This document shows positions 1-12,601 of a stretch of 64,000 nt of DNA, one piece after another. The notes beneath the pieces were generated by a model. That model searched no databases. It was not told the origin of the DNA and saw only the letters and a program-made list of their open reading frames with translations. The stretch lies in assembly GCF_030253575.1 (NCBI RefSeq), contig NC_080557.1:41678501-41742500 (forward strand), read 5' to 3'. The position numbers and the translations under genes are program-made. Positions within the stretch are counted from its first letter, which is position 1. Every line of letters starts with the position of its first letter. This DNA is from Rhododendron vialii (lineage: Eukaryota; Streptophyta; Magnoliopsida; Ericales; Ericaceae).

Positions 1-119
1 TTCAAATTTGGTAGATAGACATACTCCTACCCAAATACAAAAACTATCTTTGAAAGGGCTGAATTGGAGTCACTTTATTGGGAAAAATGAAACACCAGTT
101 GGGGGAAGAAAAAAAAGAG

Positions 120-480
120 AGGTGGTACAGCCACCGCGCCAAAAATGTAGTGGCCGGTCGCCGTACGCCAAGTGAGTCTCGTACAGATGATCCGAACCAT
201 TTTATAATCTTTAAAAAAATGAGTGGGCATTACAGAATATCAGCTCGATCTGATATGTTTAGATGTTCAGATCAAACTTCTCATCTTTGGAAAAAAATTG
301 GAAATATTGGTTTCCTGGTGTATGGAAATATGAGAAGCTTGATCCGAGCACCTACACATATCGGATCAAACTGATGCTTCGCGCAGCACACTCATATTTT
401 TTTTTTTAATTATTGAACGACTCGGATCATTCGTGCGGAGCCCGGAGTTGACCCCACACAGCTTGCGGTGGTTATGGACT
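120..480. repeat. Candidate degenerate foldback element
   Basis: The left part (about 121-205) reads ggtacagccaccgcg then gatgatccgaacc. The right part (about 420-475) carries the reverse complements, cggatcattcgtgc and cttgcggtggttat. The arms are diverged and the ends are not sharp, so this may be an old MITE. The 98-codon open frame inside has no recognisable domain. The following 485-1110 is AT-rich with nothing I can name. Confidence 0.3.
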
Positions 481-1112
481 TTTTGGAAGAAAAAAAAAAC
501 CATAAATCTGATCTCACCTTCTCTCATGTTTCTAATTGATTGAGTTATCTCACATTCCTAAATGTAGGATCTTATTACCTTGCATAAATGTCCCATCATC
601 AAGCCATACAATCATATGTGAAATTACTGTGTTATTACAACTTACAAGAGCAAGAACTTCACTGGCAATTACTCAAATAATAATAATAATAATTACTCTT
701 GAAAAAAGAAAAAATAACCTTAACTGGTAAAAAGAAGAAGTTACAGTATAACATATTGTGTGCCAGCCTTCATTAACGAAAGTGAGGGAAAAGTGACTGA
801 TCGCACCATCCACAAACAGATCTTTTAAGGTTGAGCGAAACTCACGAGACACCTATTCTCCATTCCGTATTTTCAAATCAACCCGCCCTTGCTTTTATCT
901 CCGACTCCAAATCGATACATACTGTGAACCCATTAATCTCTCTCTCTCTACCCTTCATCTCCTACACCTACCAAGTCAATTTCTTCGGCCCCTCTCCATC
1001 TTCCCATGTGAATGGAAGGTCTGGTTAATTCGTCTTGGCCTTATTAAAGCAGAAAAGAACTGGGCGCATTTGACATGTCTAATATTAAAAATTGAGAAGC
1101 TGTTCACAACTT

Positions 1113-1184
1113 GTGGCTGTAGTTTAGTGGTGAGAATTCCACGTTGTGGCCGTGGAGACCTGGGCTCGAATCCCAGCAGCCACA
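1113..1184 (+). tRNA. tRNA-His (anticodon GTG)
   Basis: A complete 72-nt nuclear-type tRNA. The acceptor stem is GTGGCTG (1113-1119) paired with CAGCCAC (1177-1183). The anticodon arm is CCACG-TTGTGGC-CGTGG with GTG at 1146-1148. The T arm CTGGG/CCCAG has loop CTCGAAT. The A box (TAGTTTAGTGG) and B box (GGGCTCGAATCC) are the internal Pol III promoter. A T-run at about 1192-1196 serves as terminator. As in other histidine tRNAs, the extra 5' G is not encoded and would be added after transcription. No intron is present. Confidence 0.96.
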
Positions 1185-2590
1185 CAGGTTCCTTTTTCTT
1201 GTTTTGTTTTGGTTGCTGTCGATTGTTATGGGCTTTAACGTTCCGGATCCAATGATGGACCTAACGACGTTGTGATCCAGCTGTCTTCTTTTTCATCTTC
1301 CATTTAACTCCTCAAAGTTGCACACCTTTTTTATTTGGAAAAATGACGGCTAAAGACGTGTTTTGATAATTAATACCCCGCCAAAGACATTTTCCCTATT
1401 TGGGCGACCCTTTTTTGTTTTGATCAGTGTTAGCCCCTGTTTCACCTAGTTTTTTTTTTTTTTTTTTTGAAAATTTTCAGATTTTTAATTTTTGTCTTTA
1501 TTCAATATTTTTCTTCTTTCGTGTTTGTTAGTTTTGTATCAAACTTTTGTGAATTATTAGTTCGTCTCGATGAAATGAATAGGAAAAAAAAAATTATGAC
1601 TTTTATCCTAATATTTTGGGAATTGTTCAAGATAAAGCCCACAAAGATAAAAAGATCAGTTTTTTTTATGCTTTATCTTGAATATTTTCAGAATATTTTT
1701 GAAAAAGTCTCAATTTTTTACACAAAAAAAAAAAAAAAAAACCCCAAAAGGCTTCAACCAGATATAAAGATCAAAGAAAAGAGCTTTGCTTTGGCATCCC
1801 CTTAAGACGTGTTTGGATCATGGATTCAAGAAGTGATTTGTGGATGCATAGAGAAATATGCGTGGGAAAGATGAGATGACGACGAAGTTAAGATCGATGC
1901 TAATTAACTGTTTTGATTTTATTTTATTTTCCGTGTCACTTTCCTTTCCCTTCGTAAATCGTTCAAAAAATCCTTCTTCCAACCAATAGCCTTAATAAAC
2001 AGGGCTCTCGAGTTGTTGGCGATCTCAGAACAGGTTCACTGATAAATGCCCCTGCTAAAATGCTGCTGCCAAGCTGAAACCGTGTGAGGAAGGGACGTAG
2101 GTTACATTGTAGATGTGCGCAACATGCCCTTAAAAGATTCCATTCTTTTAAAACCGGATCGAGGGAGCGCTAAGTGGGACGAGCGCTTGTAATTCAGAGA
2201 ATCGTCACTTGAGTTTGAAGGTTTGACACCTAAGGAACTAAATTTGAAACGCCTTACACACTATTTTGATTTGAAAAAGTGAAAGCACTAGTCCGTCATA
2301 ACCATATCTATGTTCGGGAGTCAAGTTACAAGAGGGGAATAGATTTAAGGCACCTCTCTTGCCCAATCCGAAGATTGGTCTCTACTTAGGTATTTTGTGA
2401 AAAAGTTTCGAGATTCTTCTTTTGTCAATCATTTTTTTAGCCAATTAGGGCGAGAAAACAATTTAATGGAGATTAAAACTGTAACAATTTGCAATATGCG
2501 ATAATATAGCATGGATGGAAGAAGCAGTAAGCAAATAGATGAGATAAAAATCAAAATACTGCTGGGAAATTAAAGTAGTGCATTAATCAA
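1185..2590. other. Intergenic, low-complexity, no gene seen
   Basis: This stretch has poly-T and poly-A tracts (about 1450-1468, 1723-1740) and short open frames without domains. The motif acgtgttttgataattaata near 1357-1378 recurs as an inverted pair around 41780-41870, so it probably belongs to a dispersed repeat. Confidence 0.5.
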
Positions 2591-2593
2591 AAA

Positions 2594-4105
2594 TTGGCAC
2601 AAACAACGACCAACTTGCATGTAGTGATCTACGTGCGTGCAGGCAGGCAGACCTACGTGCGCCAATCTCCAATACATGCGCGTGTGTTAGCTTCTCACAA
2701 CAGGCTTGATTTTTTATCTCCCTCTGGGCTCTGGAATGACCAGTGCACACTCAGAACCAAACCAAACAGTTTATATGTACATGAGAACTAAATAATTATA
2801 GAAAAAAAAGAATATAATTGAAATAAACCCCATAAACAGTGTAGGGGATTAAAGCAGAGGCCAAAGACCTAGCTATTCACGCAAAGCCAATCACTGGAAT
2901 TAAGCTGACCTGCGCGCGAAGATCGAAGATCAACGCGCGTCTGTTCTGACTGGACTTCTCGTAATTGGTGTTGTACGCCTGGGCTCTGGGACATGTTCAG
3001 AAGCAACCCAGGAGTATCCAAAGAAACAGAAAGGCATGCTGAACTAAAACTAATAATTTTATCATGTAAAACAACAAACTGGTTTTAGCATGCATCACGG
3101 TGACCTAAATGTTATGAAAAACATAAATACCATCACCCATGTCCCCAAGCAGGTCTGAGCGCGCGCCAATCATTGGCACGCGCGTACAGAGGACCAACGC
3201 GCGCAAGTCTGAAGGTCAACGATTCTTGTAACCCCGCTAGCTTTAGGACCATGACTAATATTGATTATCAGCCCCCCTCAGGGATCAAAACAAAAAATAG
3301 TAAGGTTATGCCTTTGCTTAAGGTGTTTGAAAATGGATTTGAACTTTGGTGTTTGATGGTTGAAAATGGAAAGAAAGGATGTTTGAATAGCAGTGAAGAA
3401 TGTGAAATTGGATGGAAAGAATTAGGGGGCTTATGTGTTTTTTAATCTCTTTGAATTTTTGTAACCTCGAGATTTTTTGTAACCCTTAGCATAGAAGTGC
3501 AATTGGAGTATTTATAGGGGTTTGAGTGGGTGGCAAACAAGGTGGAAAGACCAGCCAATAAGGCTAGTTGGGTTGCTTGGTGGAGAGGGTTGTCCCAAAA
3601 GGTGATAGGAGGGGTTGTGAGGTGGAGTGCCCCAAGCCTACCAATACACTATTTAGGCGATGGAATCAGATGTCCTACAGTGTAATAGACCCCTGATGAT
3701 CAAAAATTCGGCTAGCAAAAAGGTGAAAGGGACAGTTGTTGACTGGCACACGCAGGTCCCACATAGGCGCGCGCTTGTCAAACCTACCACTGCGCTGGTC
3801 AACAATCAAAGCTTGACCTTTGACCAACGCCTGGCAAGTTGACCAGCACACGCTGGTTCAAGACCGACGCACTTGAGTCAAATTTCGGCTAGGGTTTATG
3901 GTTTAAGGTTCAAAAGGGATTTTAAACATTTCAAGTTCAAATCCTCTTCGTTCTCAAGACTGTTTTTTATCTAATTCATCATCGAGGAAACAAGAAACTA
4001 AAAATGAAGTTAATTAATTGGGAAACTCAGATTGGGGTGTCTACAGTAGGCTCACAAGGTCGGCCCGATCGAGATCCTCTATGAGGATGGGTTTTCATCC
4101 AGACC
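2594..4105. repeat. Unclassified repeat with GCGCGC-rich motifs
   Basis: Several short blocks carry acgcgcg / gcgcgcg motifs (about 2910-2940, 3158-3205, 3765-3785) in otherwise AT-rich DNA, with repeated phrases such as gaccaacgcgcgc and gaccaacgcctgg. The style resembles decayed plant LTR-retroelement DNA, but I see no paired ends, primer site or protein domain. The 90-codon frame at 3173-3445 is not recognisable. Confidence 0.3.
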
Positions 4106-4110
4106 GTTCA

Positions 4111-7100
4111 TGTAACAACCCAAAACCTCAAGTACCACAATGAAACACAATCACCCTCAAGTCAAATATAAATCCTTAAGATAGAACCCAATACCAAAAT
4201 ATGGTGATTAAAATCCTAATAATTATGTTGAGTAAAACCCCCAACAAAAATACCAACACCTTAACCCCGTATAATTCCCTTGAAAACTTCCTCTCAACCC
4301 TCGATCCCTTTGTTCCACAATAAACCAATTTGGAAAAGAGTTTTCAAAATTCTCCCCTGGCTCTTGAATAAAAGGAAAACTGAGGTAAGTAGCTTCCCTA
4401 TTAGTTTGGTACACTAAAATTTCCACTGCCCTAAAAAATTGTGAAATCCCACTTAAGTAAGCAATATGGGTACTTGTGTTCATCCAGAAACAAAAAGGAA
4501 AGATATTTGTGGTAATAACGACAAGTAAAGCCATGGGTAATTTTAAAAGATGACATTTGGAGGACATGTGTCAAGTACTAGAATCCCATGAATACTACTC
4601 ATCAAGTTATATAAAAAAGGAGGGAGAGGAGGGAAAGACGGAAAAAAAAAAAAGGGTAGTGGAAATTTTAGTGTACCAAACTAGGAGGGGAGGCTACTTA
4701 CCTCAGTTTTCCTTTTATTCGAAAGCCAGGGGAGAATTTTGAAAACTCTTTTCGAATTGGTTTATTGTGGAACAAAGGGATTGAGGGTTGAGAGGAAGTT
4801 TTCAAGGTAATTATACGGGGTTAAGGTGTTGGTATTTTTGTTGGGGGTTTTACTCAACATAATTATTAGGGTTTTAATCACCATATTTTGGTATTGGGTT
4901 CTGTCTTAAGGATTTATATTTGACTTGAGGGTGATTGTGTTTCATTGTGGTACTTGAGGTTTTGGGTTGTTACAGTTGGTATCAGAGCATAGGAAATAGA
5001 TCTTATATGGGATCGAGTGGGTGGTTAGAGGACACTGTGGAAGCATAGAATTCGATTACTTAATTTTCATAAACAAAATTCGGAGATCATTTTATAGTCC
5101 TTTGGACAGTTCTATGATCAAACTTAGGATGATTAACTCTGATTTAATATTGGTTTACCTTGACTGAGGAAAAGTCATTTATATAGTAGTTCATCTGTGG
5201 TTAGCTGCTGGTTAGTCATTGGCCGTAGGTGAAACTTTTTGTTTGTGAAAAGTGAAGGTGTATCTTGGGATTGAGATGCTGCTCTAGCTTAGTAAATTCA
5301 TAACATATTTCGGTGATTATGGTGCTGGTTGTTGCTTAATTGATTTCCTCCTTTAAAAAAGAAAGAAAGAAACCGACTGGTGCATATTCTTGGATAACAT
5401 TGGAGTAGGTGTTCATTGCTAAAGATATGTTCATGTAATCATACTCTACTCGAAGCGGGTACAAGTATACATGTGTGTTTAGTAGAGCTATGGATTGAAT
5501 TTAAGTTTGGTTAATTAATTTTGTGCAATCTCTCGAAATGTTTTGACTTTGATGCTATGTTGTGTGGATTAAGCATTGAGAACAAAATCCAAATTGGTTG
5601 GTAATTCCTCTATGTTCAGTTCACTTATTTGGTTTAGTCAACCAATTTCATGGTTTTGATATGATTTGGTGACTGCTGATATTGGGGATTCTAGTCAAGT
5701 GTAGTGTATGGGATGTATTGATGTTAATGGGTGTACTTAATTATAATTGCAGAGGACTATTATGTTGTGTGGAGTTTTGATTAGTTGTGATATTATACTT
5801 GGTTTGGAGGCGATTTGTCTCTATAGCCATGGTGGTATGGCCTTTGTGGTGTGGTATATAGCCTTAGTGGCGTGATAAATAGCCTTAGTGGCGTGGCCTT
5901 TATGGCGTAATGAATATTATTGCCTTAGTGGCGTGACCTTTATGGCGTGATGAATATTATTGCCTTAGTGGGCATGAACTCTAGCTTGTGAGGCATATGT
6001 TGCTTTGGTATATAGCGTGGAATTTCATACGGTGGTATGATATTGCCTTGGTGGCATGGAATTTAAGAGAGTAGCGTTATAGTCTCCCAAGTGTTGTGGT
6101 ATCTATTACGTGGAAATTAACGAATTCCAGTGTAGCATCGCTGGGGCGGAAAATTCTTTTTAAGCAGCATGTAAATTCTTTCTATGTGGTGTTGTGGGTT
6201 AGTGTTGTGTTATGCGATGAGTGAGGTACCCAGTGTACAGATGAATGGGCCAGAGTTGCCCAGGGCCTGTGGTGCCCAACCTTGTAGCAAAAGGGCCCGA
6301 GGTGCCCAAAGTTAACGTTGCAGAATTGGTGCATGCGTGTTTGGGATTCTATGGGTATGAATGTCATCAAATTCTCGAGTGACGATCATTGCTGATGTTT
6401 TGTATGTTGTCTACTTTTGTTGGTAGTAAGTGGCACATGGAAGCTTGTGTAAGAATATGCATTATTTCGTGTAAAATTCAATGTTGGATGTGGAAGATGG
6501 AAAGTATCAAATTTCGAGGACGAAATTTTTAAAGGAAAGGATAATTGTGAAATCCCACTTAAATATATTTGAAAGGGTAAAATTATTTAAGTATGTAACA
6601 TTGTGATAGAAACAAATTACGGGGCTTAAGGTGATACGTGGAAGGTGGGGTACTGTGCACTTGTAAGCAATATGGGTACTTGTGTTCATCTAGAAACAAA
6701 AAGGAAAGATATTTGTGGTAATAAGGACAAGTAAAGCAATGGGTAATTTTAAAAGATGACATTTGGAGGACATGTGTCAAGTACTAGAATCCCATGAATA
6801 CTACTCATCAAGTTATATAAAAAAGGAGGGAGAGGAGGGAAAGACTGGTAAAAAAAGGGCAGTGGAATTTTAGTGTACCAAACTAAGAGGGAGGCTACTT
6901 ACCTCAGTTTTCCTTTTATTCGAGAGCCAGGGGAGAATTTTGAAAACTCTTTTCCGAATTGGTTTATTGTGGAGCAAAGGGATCGAGGGTTGAGAGGAAG
7001 TTTCAAGGGAATTATACGGGGTTAAGGTGTTGGTATTTTTGTTGGGGGTTTTACTCAACATAATTATTAGGGTTTTAATCACCATATTTTGGTATTGGGT

Positions 7101-7175
7101 TCTGTCTTAAGGATTTATATTTGACTTGAGGGTGATTGTGTTTCATTGTGGTACTTGAGGTTTTGGGTTGTTACA
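4111..7175 (+). mobile_element. Rearranged non-coding LTR retroelement with three LTR copies
   Basis: Fossil LTR element, probably Ty3/gypsy-derived and non-autonomous. Parts: an inverted LTR piece (4111 to about 4434), a forward LTR (4440-4974, 535 bp), a primer-binding site TGGTATCAGAGC at 4977-4988 complementary to initiator tRNA-Met, a 1.57-kb interior with no gag or pol frame, a purine tract (about 6530-6541), and a right LTR (6546-7175, 630 bp). LTRs run from TGTGAAATCCCAC to GGGTTGTTACA. The 5-bp repeat GTTCA lies at 4106-4110 and 7176-7180, flanking the whole structure, so it behaves as one insertion although both outer borders are the same LTR end in opposite orientation. The LTR copies are still very similar, suggesting moderate to young age. 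It is not coding-competent. Confidence 0.85.
5815..6065 (+). repeat. Degenerate minisatellite inside the LTR element
   Basis: The phrase gccttagtggcgtg, with variants such as cctttatggcgtgatgaa, repeats many times with irregular spacing of about 20-45 bases. It lies in the non-coding interior of the LTR element between the primer-binding site and the purine tract. Confidence 0.7.
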
Positions 7176-7180
7176 GTTCA

Positions 7181-8468
7181 TCTCGGCAATCAATGACCCA
7201 AATTGAAATCAAACTTTTTCGGAGAAGAGATAAGGAAGAGGCCTTGGTTTGGACCACCTCTGATTTCAAACCAGCTTTGATTTAGTTATCACGAGACGAT
7301 CTCGAGTACTCATAAATTTTAAAACATTATAAGTCAAACGAGCCGAGCAATAACTTGTTCGAGTTTGATTTGAAAATTTAACAAGTTTCAAAAAATGTTC
7401 CAACTTGATAAATTTATATAACAAACCGCTATCAAACAATCTTTTACGAGCAAACATGAGCTCGGACACGAACAATTTGGTTCATTTATCAGCTATAGGT
7501 AGAACTCATGGCTAGCTTGGAGACAATAACAAAAGGACTGACCTCCTGATGTAGTGTTTGCATGAGAATTTATTGGCTCAATCAGAGAATGACAAGTGGC
7601 CATTCATGTTGGACAAGACGGAATACGCATAGACTGAAATACATGGAATCACACAATTTAAAGAACAATGACGTTTTGATTAACTTAGTGTCGTTTTATA
7701 GGTAATGACAATTGTTGTCAGATGTCACTCAAATGGTAGCTCAGAGGATTGAGCAATTCGAAGCTCAAATGCGCGAATCATATTATTCAAACAGGAGGCA
7801 GTTACACCAAGTTGACATAGTTAAAGGAGTTGAGATCCAAGCATATAACTGCCCATTTCCAAACACGATGCAGTTAAGGGAAAGTGGGGTGATGAATTAA
7901 TTGAATCACCACGGATAATTGTAAGCATAAATCATTGAGGGAAAATTTGAATTCAAAGTTGAGGGGACTTTGAAAGCAGCTAGGCGGAAAAACGAAAGCC
8001 GTGAAGAAGACTTAAGAGAGTGCCTATAAATATAAGAAATGAAAGAAGGAAAAAGCCCCAGACAAATCATCAAACAAACAACTATGCTATACTTGGTTTG
8101 TCCATTAGGCAGTAATTTAGGAACTTAGACTTAGTTTGAAGTAGTTAAGAGTAGTAGTAATCACATTGTAATATGTTATGTTCGTTTGTGAAGTTGGAGA
8201 ATCAATTGGAAAGCAAGTTGTTTTGAATTGATCAAGGTATCTTGTTTATTATTTGATTTGTCGAATTTCCAGTGAATCGTTGTGCCGTTTTAATACTTCT
8301 AGAAAGAAAAATCCTATTCGTTGAGGTAATTGAATCGACACCACAATCGCCTGATTAAGTTTGGCTTGTATAAATTAAATCTGAAAAGGATAATTACAAG
8401 TCTTTTCTGGCACGCTCGTACAAAATCATATTTTTGAAGTAAACCAAAAATCCCAGCCAAACATGTAG
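7181..8468. other. Intergenic; possible decayed LTR-like segment
   Basis: No gene is supported. Around 8025 there is a TATA-like stretch (gcctataaatataag) followed by about 300 bases that read like an untranslated leader, which is also what an isolated LTR looks like. No matching partner, primer site or target duplication is visible. The 62-codon frame at 7712-7900 is unrecognised. Confidence 0.25.
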
Positions 8469-8612
8469 TAGCTGCGAATCAAAAAAACAAACAAACCATG
8501 TAGTAGCTGATCAGGGGTCGAACTGTAAAAAAGAACTAACTAGCTGCGAATCAAAAAAGCAAACAAACCATGTAGTAGCTGATCAGGGGTCGAACTGTAA
8601 AAAAGAACTAAC
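8469..8612 (+). repeat. Tandem duplication, 2 x 72 bp
   Basis: The unit beginning tagctgcgaatcaaaaaa at 8469 is repeated at 8541 with about one difference. Each unit ends in aaaagaactaac. It is a recent local duplication in non-coding DNA. Confidence 0.9.
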
Positions 8613-8759
8613 GAGGGGCTGAACCTGCGATTGATAGATGTGGTTACGGGAAAAGGAATATATAGGCAACTGAAACGCAAGGCAATTGAACCAACGGTGA
8701 GCGCGGCAGGTAACGACGGCGACGGAAGAACAGACCGCCTCCGGCGCGACGGCAAGAAG

Positions 8760-8847
8760 ATGGCGGTGCTGGGGGCGGCAGGTGGCGGTGCGTTGAAACT
8801 CCTGCGGTGTTTTTTTCTTTCCCCGACGAAGTCCCTTGGGGAAGGTA
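8760..8847 (+). other. Possible orphan first exon
   Basis: A GC-rich patch holds an ATG at about 8760 that opens a 29-codon frame (MAVLGAAGGGALKLL...) ending at a good donor, gggaag|gtaagc, near 8846. I find no convincing next exon downstream, where LINE sequence begins. It may be a relic first exon or chance; the protein is not recognised. Confidence 0.2.
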
Positions 8848-9349
8848 AGCATAGTATGTTTCATGTAGTGGCTTTGTTTCCTCGGTAGTGATCTACAATG
8901 ATTGAATTAAGATGGTGAAGATTCAGTTTCACTAAATTTATTAAACCCAAAACTTGTTTTTGAGAATCAAACTATTCCTGTAGTCTATGCAATCAATTTA
9001 ATGAGTCGGAGAATAGGGCCCCTCCTATCATCCGAATATTATTCTTCATGGGTTTGGACGAATATAGCTCCGCCTGTTTCGGGTTAGAGTTTTTTCTTGG
9101 ACAGCCGGTCCCAAGCCCGGATAAAGGAGGACGATTGTGCGTTAGGTCGCTTACAGATAGCACATTAAAAAATCCTGTTAGATCTTCATGACATGAATCT
9201 TATTATGAATATACGTGTTTTTAATATTATGGAATACACTGCCAACAGAGCTGAATGGAAAAAGCGAATTTATGTAGCCAACCCCAATAGGATTAAGGCT
9301 CGGTTTGGTTTGGTTTGGCTTGGAGGAATATAATGGTACAAATCAGATT

Positions 9350-9836
9350 TGGAATCCTTTGCTTGGAACGTTTATAGGCTTTCCTTGGGTGCTATTGTCT
9401 ACCATTTGTGGATTGAGAGAGCTTCTGGGACTTTTAAGGTGCTATATCCGGCTGAAGTCTTGAACAAATTGAGTCTGATATCAAAGTCATATATCTTTTA
9501 GGAAATTGTGCTTGCCCGAAATATCTCAACCAAGATCCTTAAATCTCAAAATGAGGGCTAGCCTTCTTCCCTCATGGTCGGTCTCCTTATTGACTCTTTA
9601 GTTTCTAGCTGCGTGTTGTGCTGCTTATTCTAGTTGCATTGGTTTATGTTTGTAATTTGTATGCTTTGTAGTGTGGTGGCTTATTTGATGTGATGTTTTT
9701 TTTCTTGTGGTTAGCTTAGCTGTATAGCTTGTATTATTGCTTTGCCTAAGCTCTCTTGAGTTCCTTGGCCTTGGGCATGCTCCAGTGTGATGTTTGGCTC
9801 GATATATGAATCTTTATTTGGGGAAAAACAAATACT
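9350..9836 (+). mobile_element. L1-type LINE 3' remnant
   Basis: The frame at about 9360-9480 reads AWNVYRLSLGAIVYHLWIER, the typical C-terminal segment of plant L1 ORF2 after the zinc-knuckle region. It is followed by a T-rich 3' untranslated region ending near ggctcgatatatgaatc and tttatttggggaaaa. The block at about 9050-9150 (ggtcccaagcccggataaa) may belong to the same or another LINE. Stops and truncation show it is dead. Confidence 0.5.
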
Positions 9837-11900
9837 TGTTTTAGTTGTTGGATTTGAGTGTACAGATGTAAGGATTGGTTTTTAGCTTGTGTTACTATGG
9901 TACTCCTTGTATTTTGGAAATCAAATTAAGTTATTTTGTGGCATAGTCATGCTGAGCTTCCATAGACACTTGTGTGTTTGATTTTTCTTTAGATCATTTA
10001 CTTTTTGTAAATTGTTCGCGCTGAATTATCATGTCACATGATGTTAAGAGAGGAGTGCCTTTTTTATTTATTTCTATTTTTGGTATTAGAGGAGTGCCCA
10101 TTTCCCAATTGACTCTTTTGTGCAGTTAAAGGTGAGTTATACATGCCACTTGATGTATAGCTTACAATGGTGACCACTTAATTTGCGGGGTTTTTCATCT
10201 TTAGTCTGTTTTTCTAATCAAAATTTGCTCATAAAAGTACATGTTTTGTTTAGGGAATAAAACATACATGTTAAGAGAAATGAATGTTTCGACGTAAAGC
10301 TTGGATTATCAGATTTCCCCTTATGTTTCGTGTCGGCTTCTCTAGAATCATAAGCATTTTGCTTGCTTGGATGGAAAGGAAATGAAAGTTGTTTACTGTG
10401 CACATGGTGTGTGTTATAGTGTGCACTTGGTTTTAAAAGCGAAAAAGCTTTATCTCAGCTCTCTATGGAAACACCTAATTTGCAACCTGCTAAATGAGGA
10501 TGATTTGGACTAGTTTTTATTTAGGTAGTAACCGTTGGCAGATTAGGGATTAGAAATGATGAGGATTTATATGTTGTTTTGGGCCTAAGGGGTACGTTTC
10601 GCCTACTTATCTATTACTATTGCTGAGTTATGCCAACATTTGTATTTATTTCCAAAAATACCCTTTCTTCAGCCCTTATATAAGCATCTTGGGGGTTCAT
10701 TGCATAGGATTTCATTGTATAGGGTTTCCTTCACCTCCCGTAGCCGCTGTTCTTCTTGTTGCCATTTCCATTGTTGGCACTTCTTTAGAATTCTGATGTA
10801 AGTCCTAATCCAATCGATGAATGCTTCTTAAATCTATTCTATAGATTTGTTAGTTATTTCATCCTTTCCTTGTGTTTTGGATTTATACTGTTGAACTTAT
10901 GAACTTCGCCATTTCGTTGTTGTGGTTTTCCTCATTGTTGCATCATCATCATCATCATCATCTATGCCTCTCTCCCCTTCTCTCTATCTTGTGGGTAAGT
11001 ATCCTTTTCTTCTGCTTGCCATAGATAAAGTTACTTACCTCTGCGCCTTATTCGAATTTCTTTCTTGAAATGCAGAGGGAGAAAAGTATGGAGAATTTTG
11101 TGGTCATGAATTCGAAAAAGGAACCACAACACTAGAGTGGGACATAAGTGGCATTTTCTAAGATGGGTGAGTCAGGTTTAGTGGTGCCCTATTTTTCATG
11201 TACTTTCTATATATATGTGCCGCAATTTCTATCACCGATCCATAGCCATCTCACGCATGAAAGTACCTTTTTTTCTTTTTGGACAATTAAATTGTTTAGT
11301 ACCAAAAGTTGGGTATCATCCAAAAAAGGATCATCATGCGCATAACACCACCAAAATGTGAATAGGAGCTTAGACCTCTGAGATCCCCGTATACTTGTTT
11401 GATTTTCATGATATTTCCGCATGCAATTTGAAACTTTTGTAATTGCACCAAAAAAGTTATTTAAATTAGCATCAATCATCCTTAAAATGTGAATTGGGGC
11501 TTCTTTATATGTTTAATTGATGAAACTTTTTATCAAACCAAAAAACTTTACTTACAAGGTTGAGACTTTGAGACATCCAGCAATCATTCTCTATGTGCCT
11601 TTTTATTTGCCTGTTAGTCTACCACATGTAGCCTATTTCTTTTTTCAGGGCCTATCCTCATGTGACCTATTTGATTTGGTTCATCATTGTGAGTAGTGGG
11701 CTAATTTTTAAAGGGTGGAACATGTATGGCTATAATACCATCAACAAAATTTACACCAAAGCCTTAAACCTTAGAGGGAGAGATCCAACATATAGATTGT
11801 GTCATAGTACCTCTAGCCCCAATCTATGTGTAATTCTCTAACATGTTTGGAAATATAATTGCTAAAGTTGCTCCTCTATGGAGCAACTTAAGATTTTAGA
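9837..11900. other. Intergenic; promoter-like patch at 10.68 kb
   Basis: No coding gene is supported. A TATA-like ttatataagc near 10677 is followed by a leader-like pyrimidine-rich stretch, a (CAT)n run at about 10946-10963, and donor-like gtaag sites at about 10799 and 10994. A non-coding or decayed transcript could start here. The short frames at 11148-11345 and 11207-11479 show no domain. Confidence 0.3.
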
Positions 11901-11907
11901 TGATAGT

Positions 11908-12262
11908 TGTGGAAACTTTATACAATTATACCCATCTCAAAACCAATTGGTAATGAGTGGAGAGGCCGCCAAGGCTCATGTACTAGTTTTGGAGGAGATA
12001 ACGAACCGACAAGTTCCAACACTCCCCGCATGTGTGACCCCCGACTTGCATGTGGAGAGGTAAATAAACGATCAATAACACATAGATCACAACTAACAAT
12101 GGCAATTATAGCATAAATAAGGGGAACTAATTCTTCGAAAACCTAGCTGTGATACTATGTGAAAACTTTTTATCAATCTTAAAACCAATTGGTAATGAGA
12201 GACAGGCTGCCCAGACTCATATATTAGTTTTGGAGGCGATAATTAACCGACAAACTCCAACA
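11908..12262 (-). mobile_element. TRIM retroelement (copy 1, minus strand)
   Basis: Terminal-repeat retrotransposon in miniature. Two short LTRs (11908-12021 and 12158-12262) read, on the minus strand, TGTTGGA...CTCCAAAACTA...CCAATTGGTTTTGA...CACA. Next to the upstream LTR is a primer-site remnant (minus-strand tagtatcacagc) and next to the other a purine tract. The interior is only about 135 bp and non-coding. Imperfect 5-bp flanks ATAGT (11903-11907) and GTAGT (12263-12267) fit an aged target duplication. Same family as the element at 35907-36285. Confidence 0.8.
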
Positions 12263-12601
12263 GTAGTCAACAATCTAATCTATATTGCAGTGAAATTTAT
12301 TTTCAAACCTCATAACCTGCGTGATACTTGAAATACTTAGAACGTGGTTGGACCTTCTATGGAGGACCAGACGGAGGGGGACGGTTGAGAACATAAATAA
12401 CTATGTTAGTCCTGTCTCTAATTGTTAGGCTTTCGATGAGTGAGCGTTCAAAAATCTAGACTATCACTTTTGTTTCAAAACTAGAAACTCAACTCCTCTT
12501 AAAAATTGCAGATGCATGTGTTTTTATTGCAATACAGGCATTACATACTCTCTTATTGCGAACTTAATTTCTTATTATGCTTGATATGAATTCTTTCTTC
12601 T

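Noticed and set aside
4223-4567. Minus-strand 114-codon frame
   Set aside because: It is entirely LTR sequence of the rearranged element; the same letters recur in the other LTR copies without a conserved frame.
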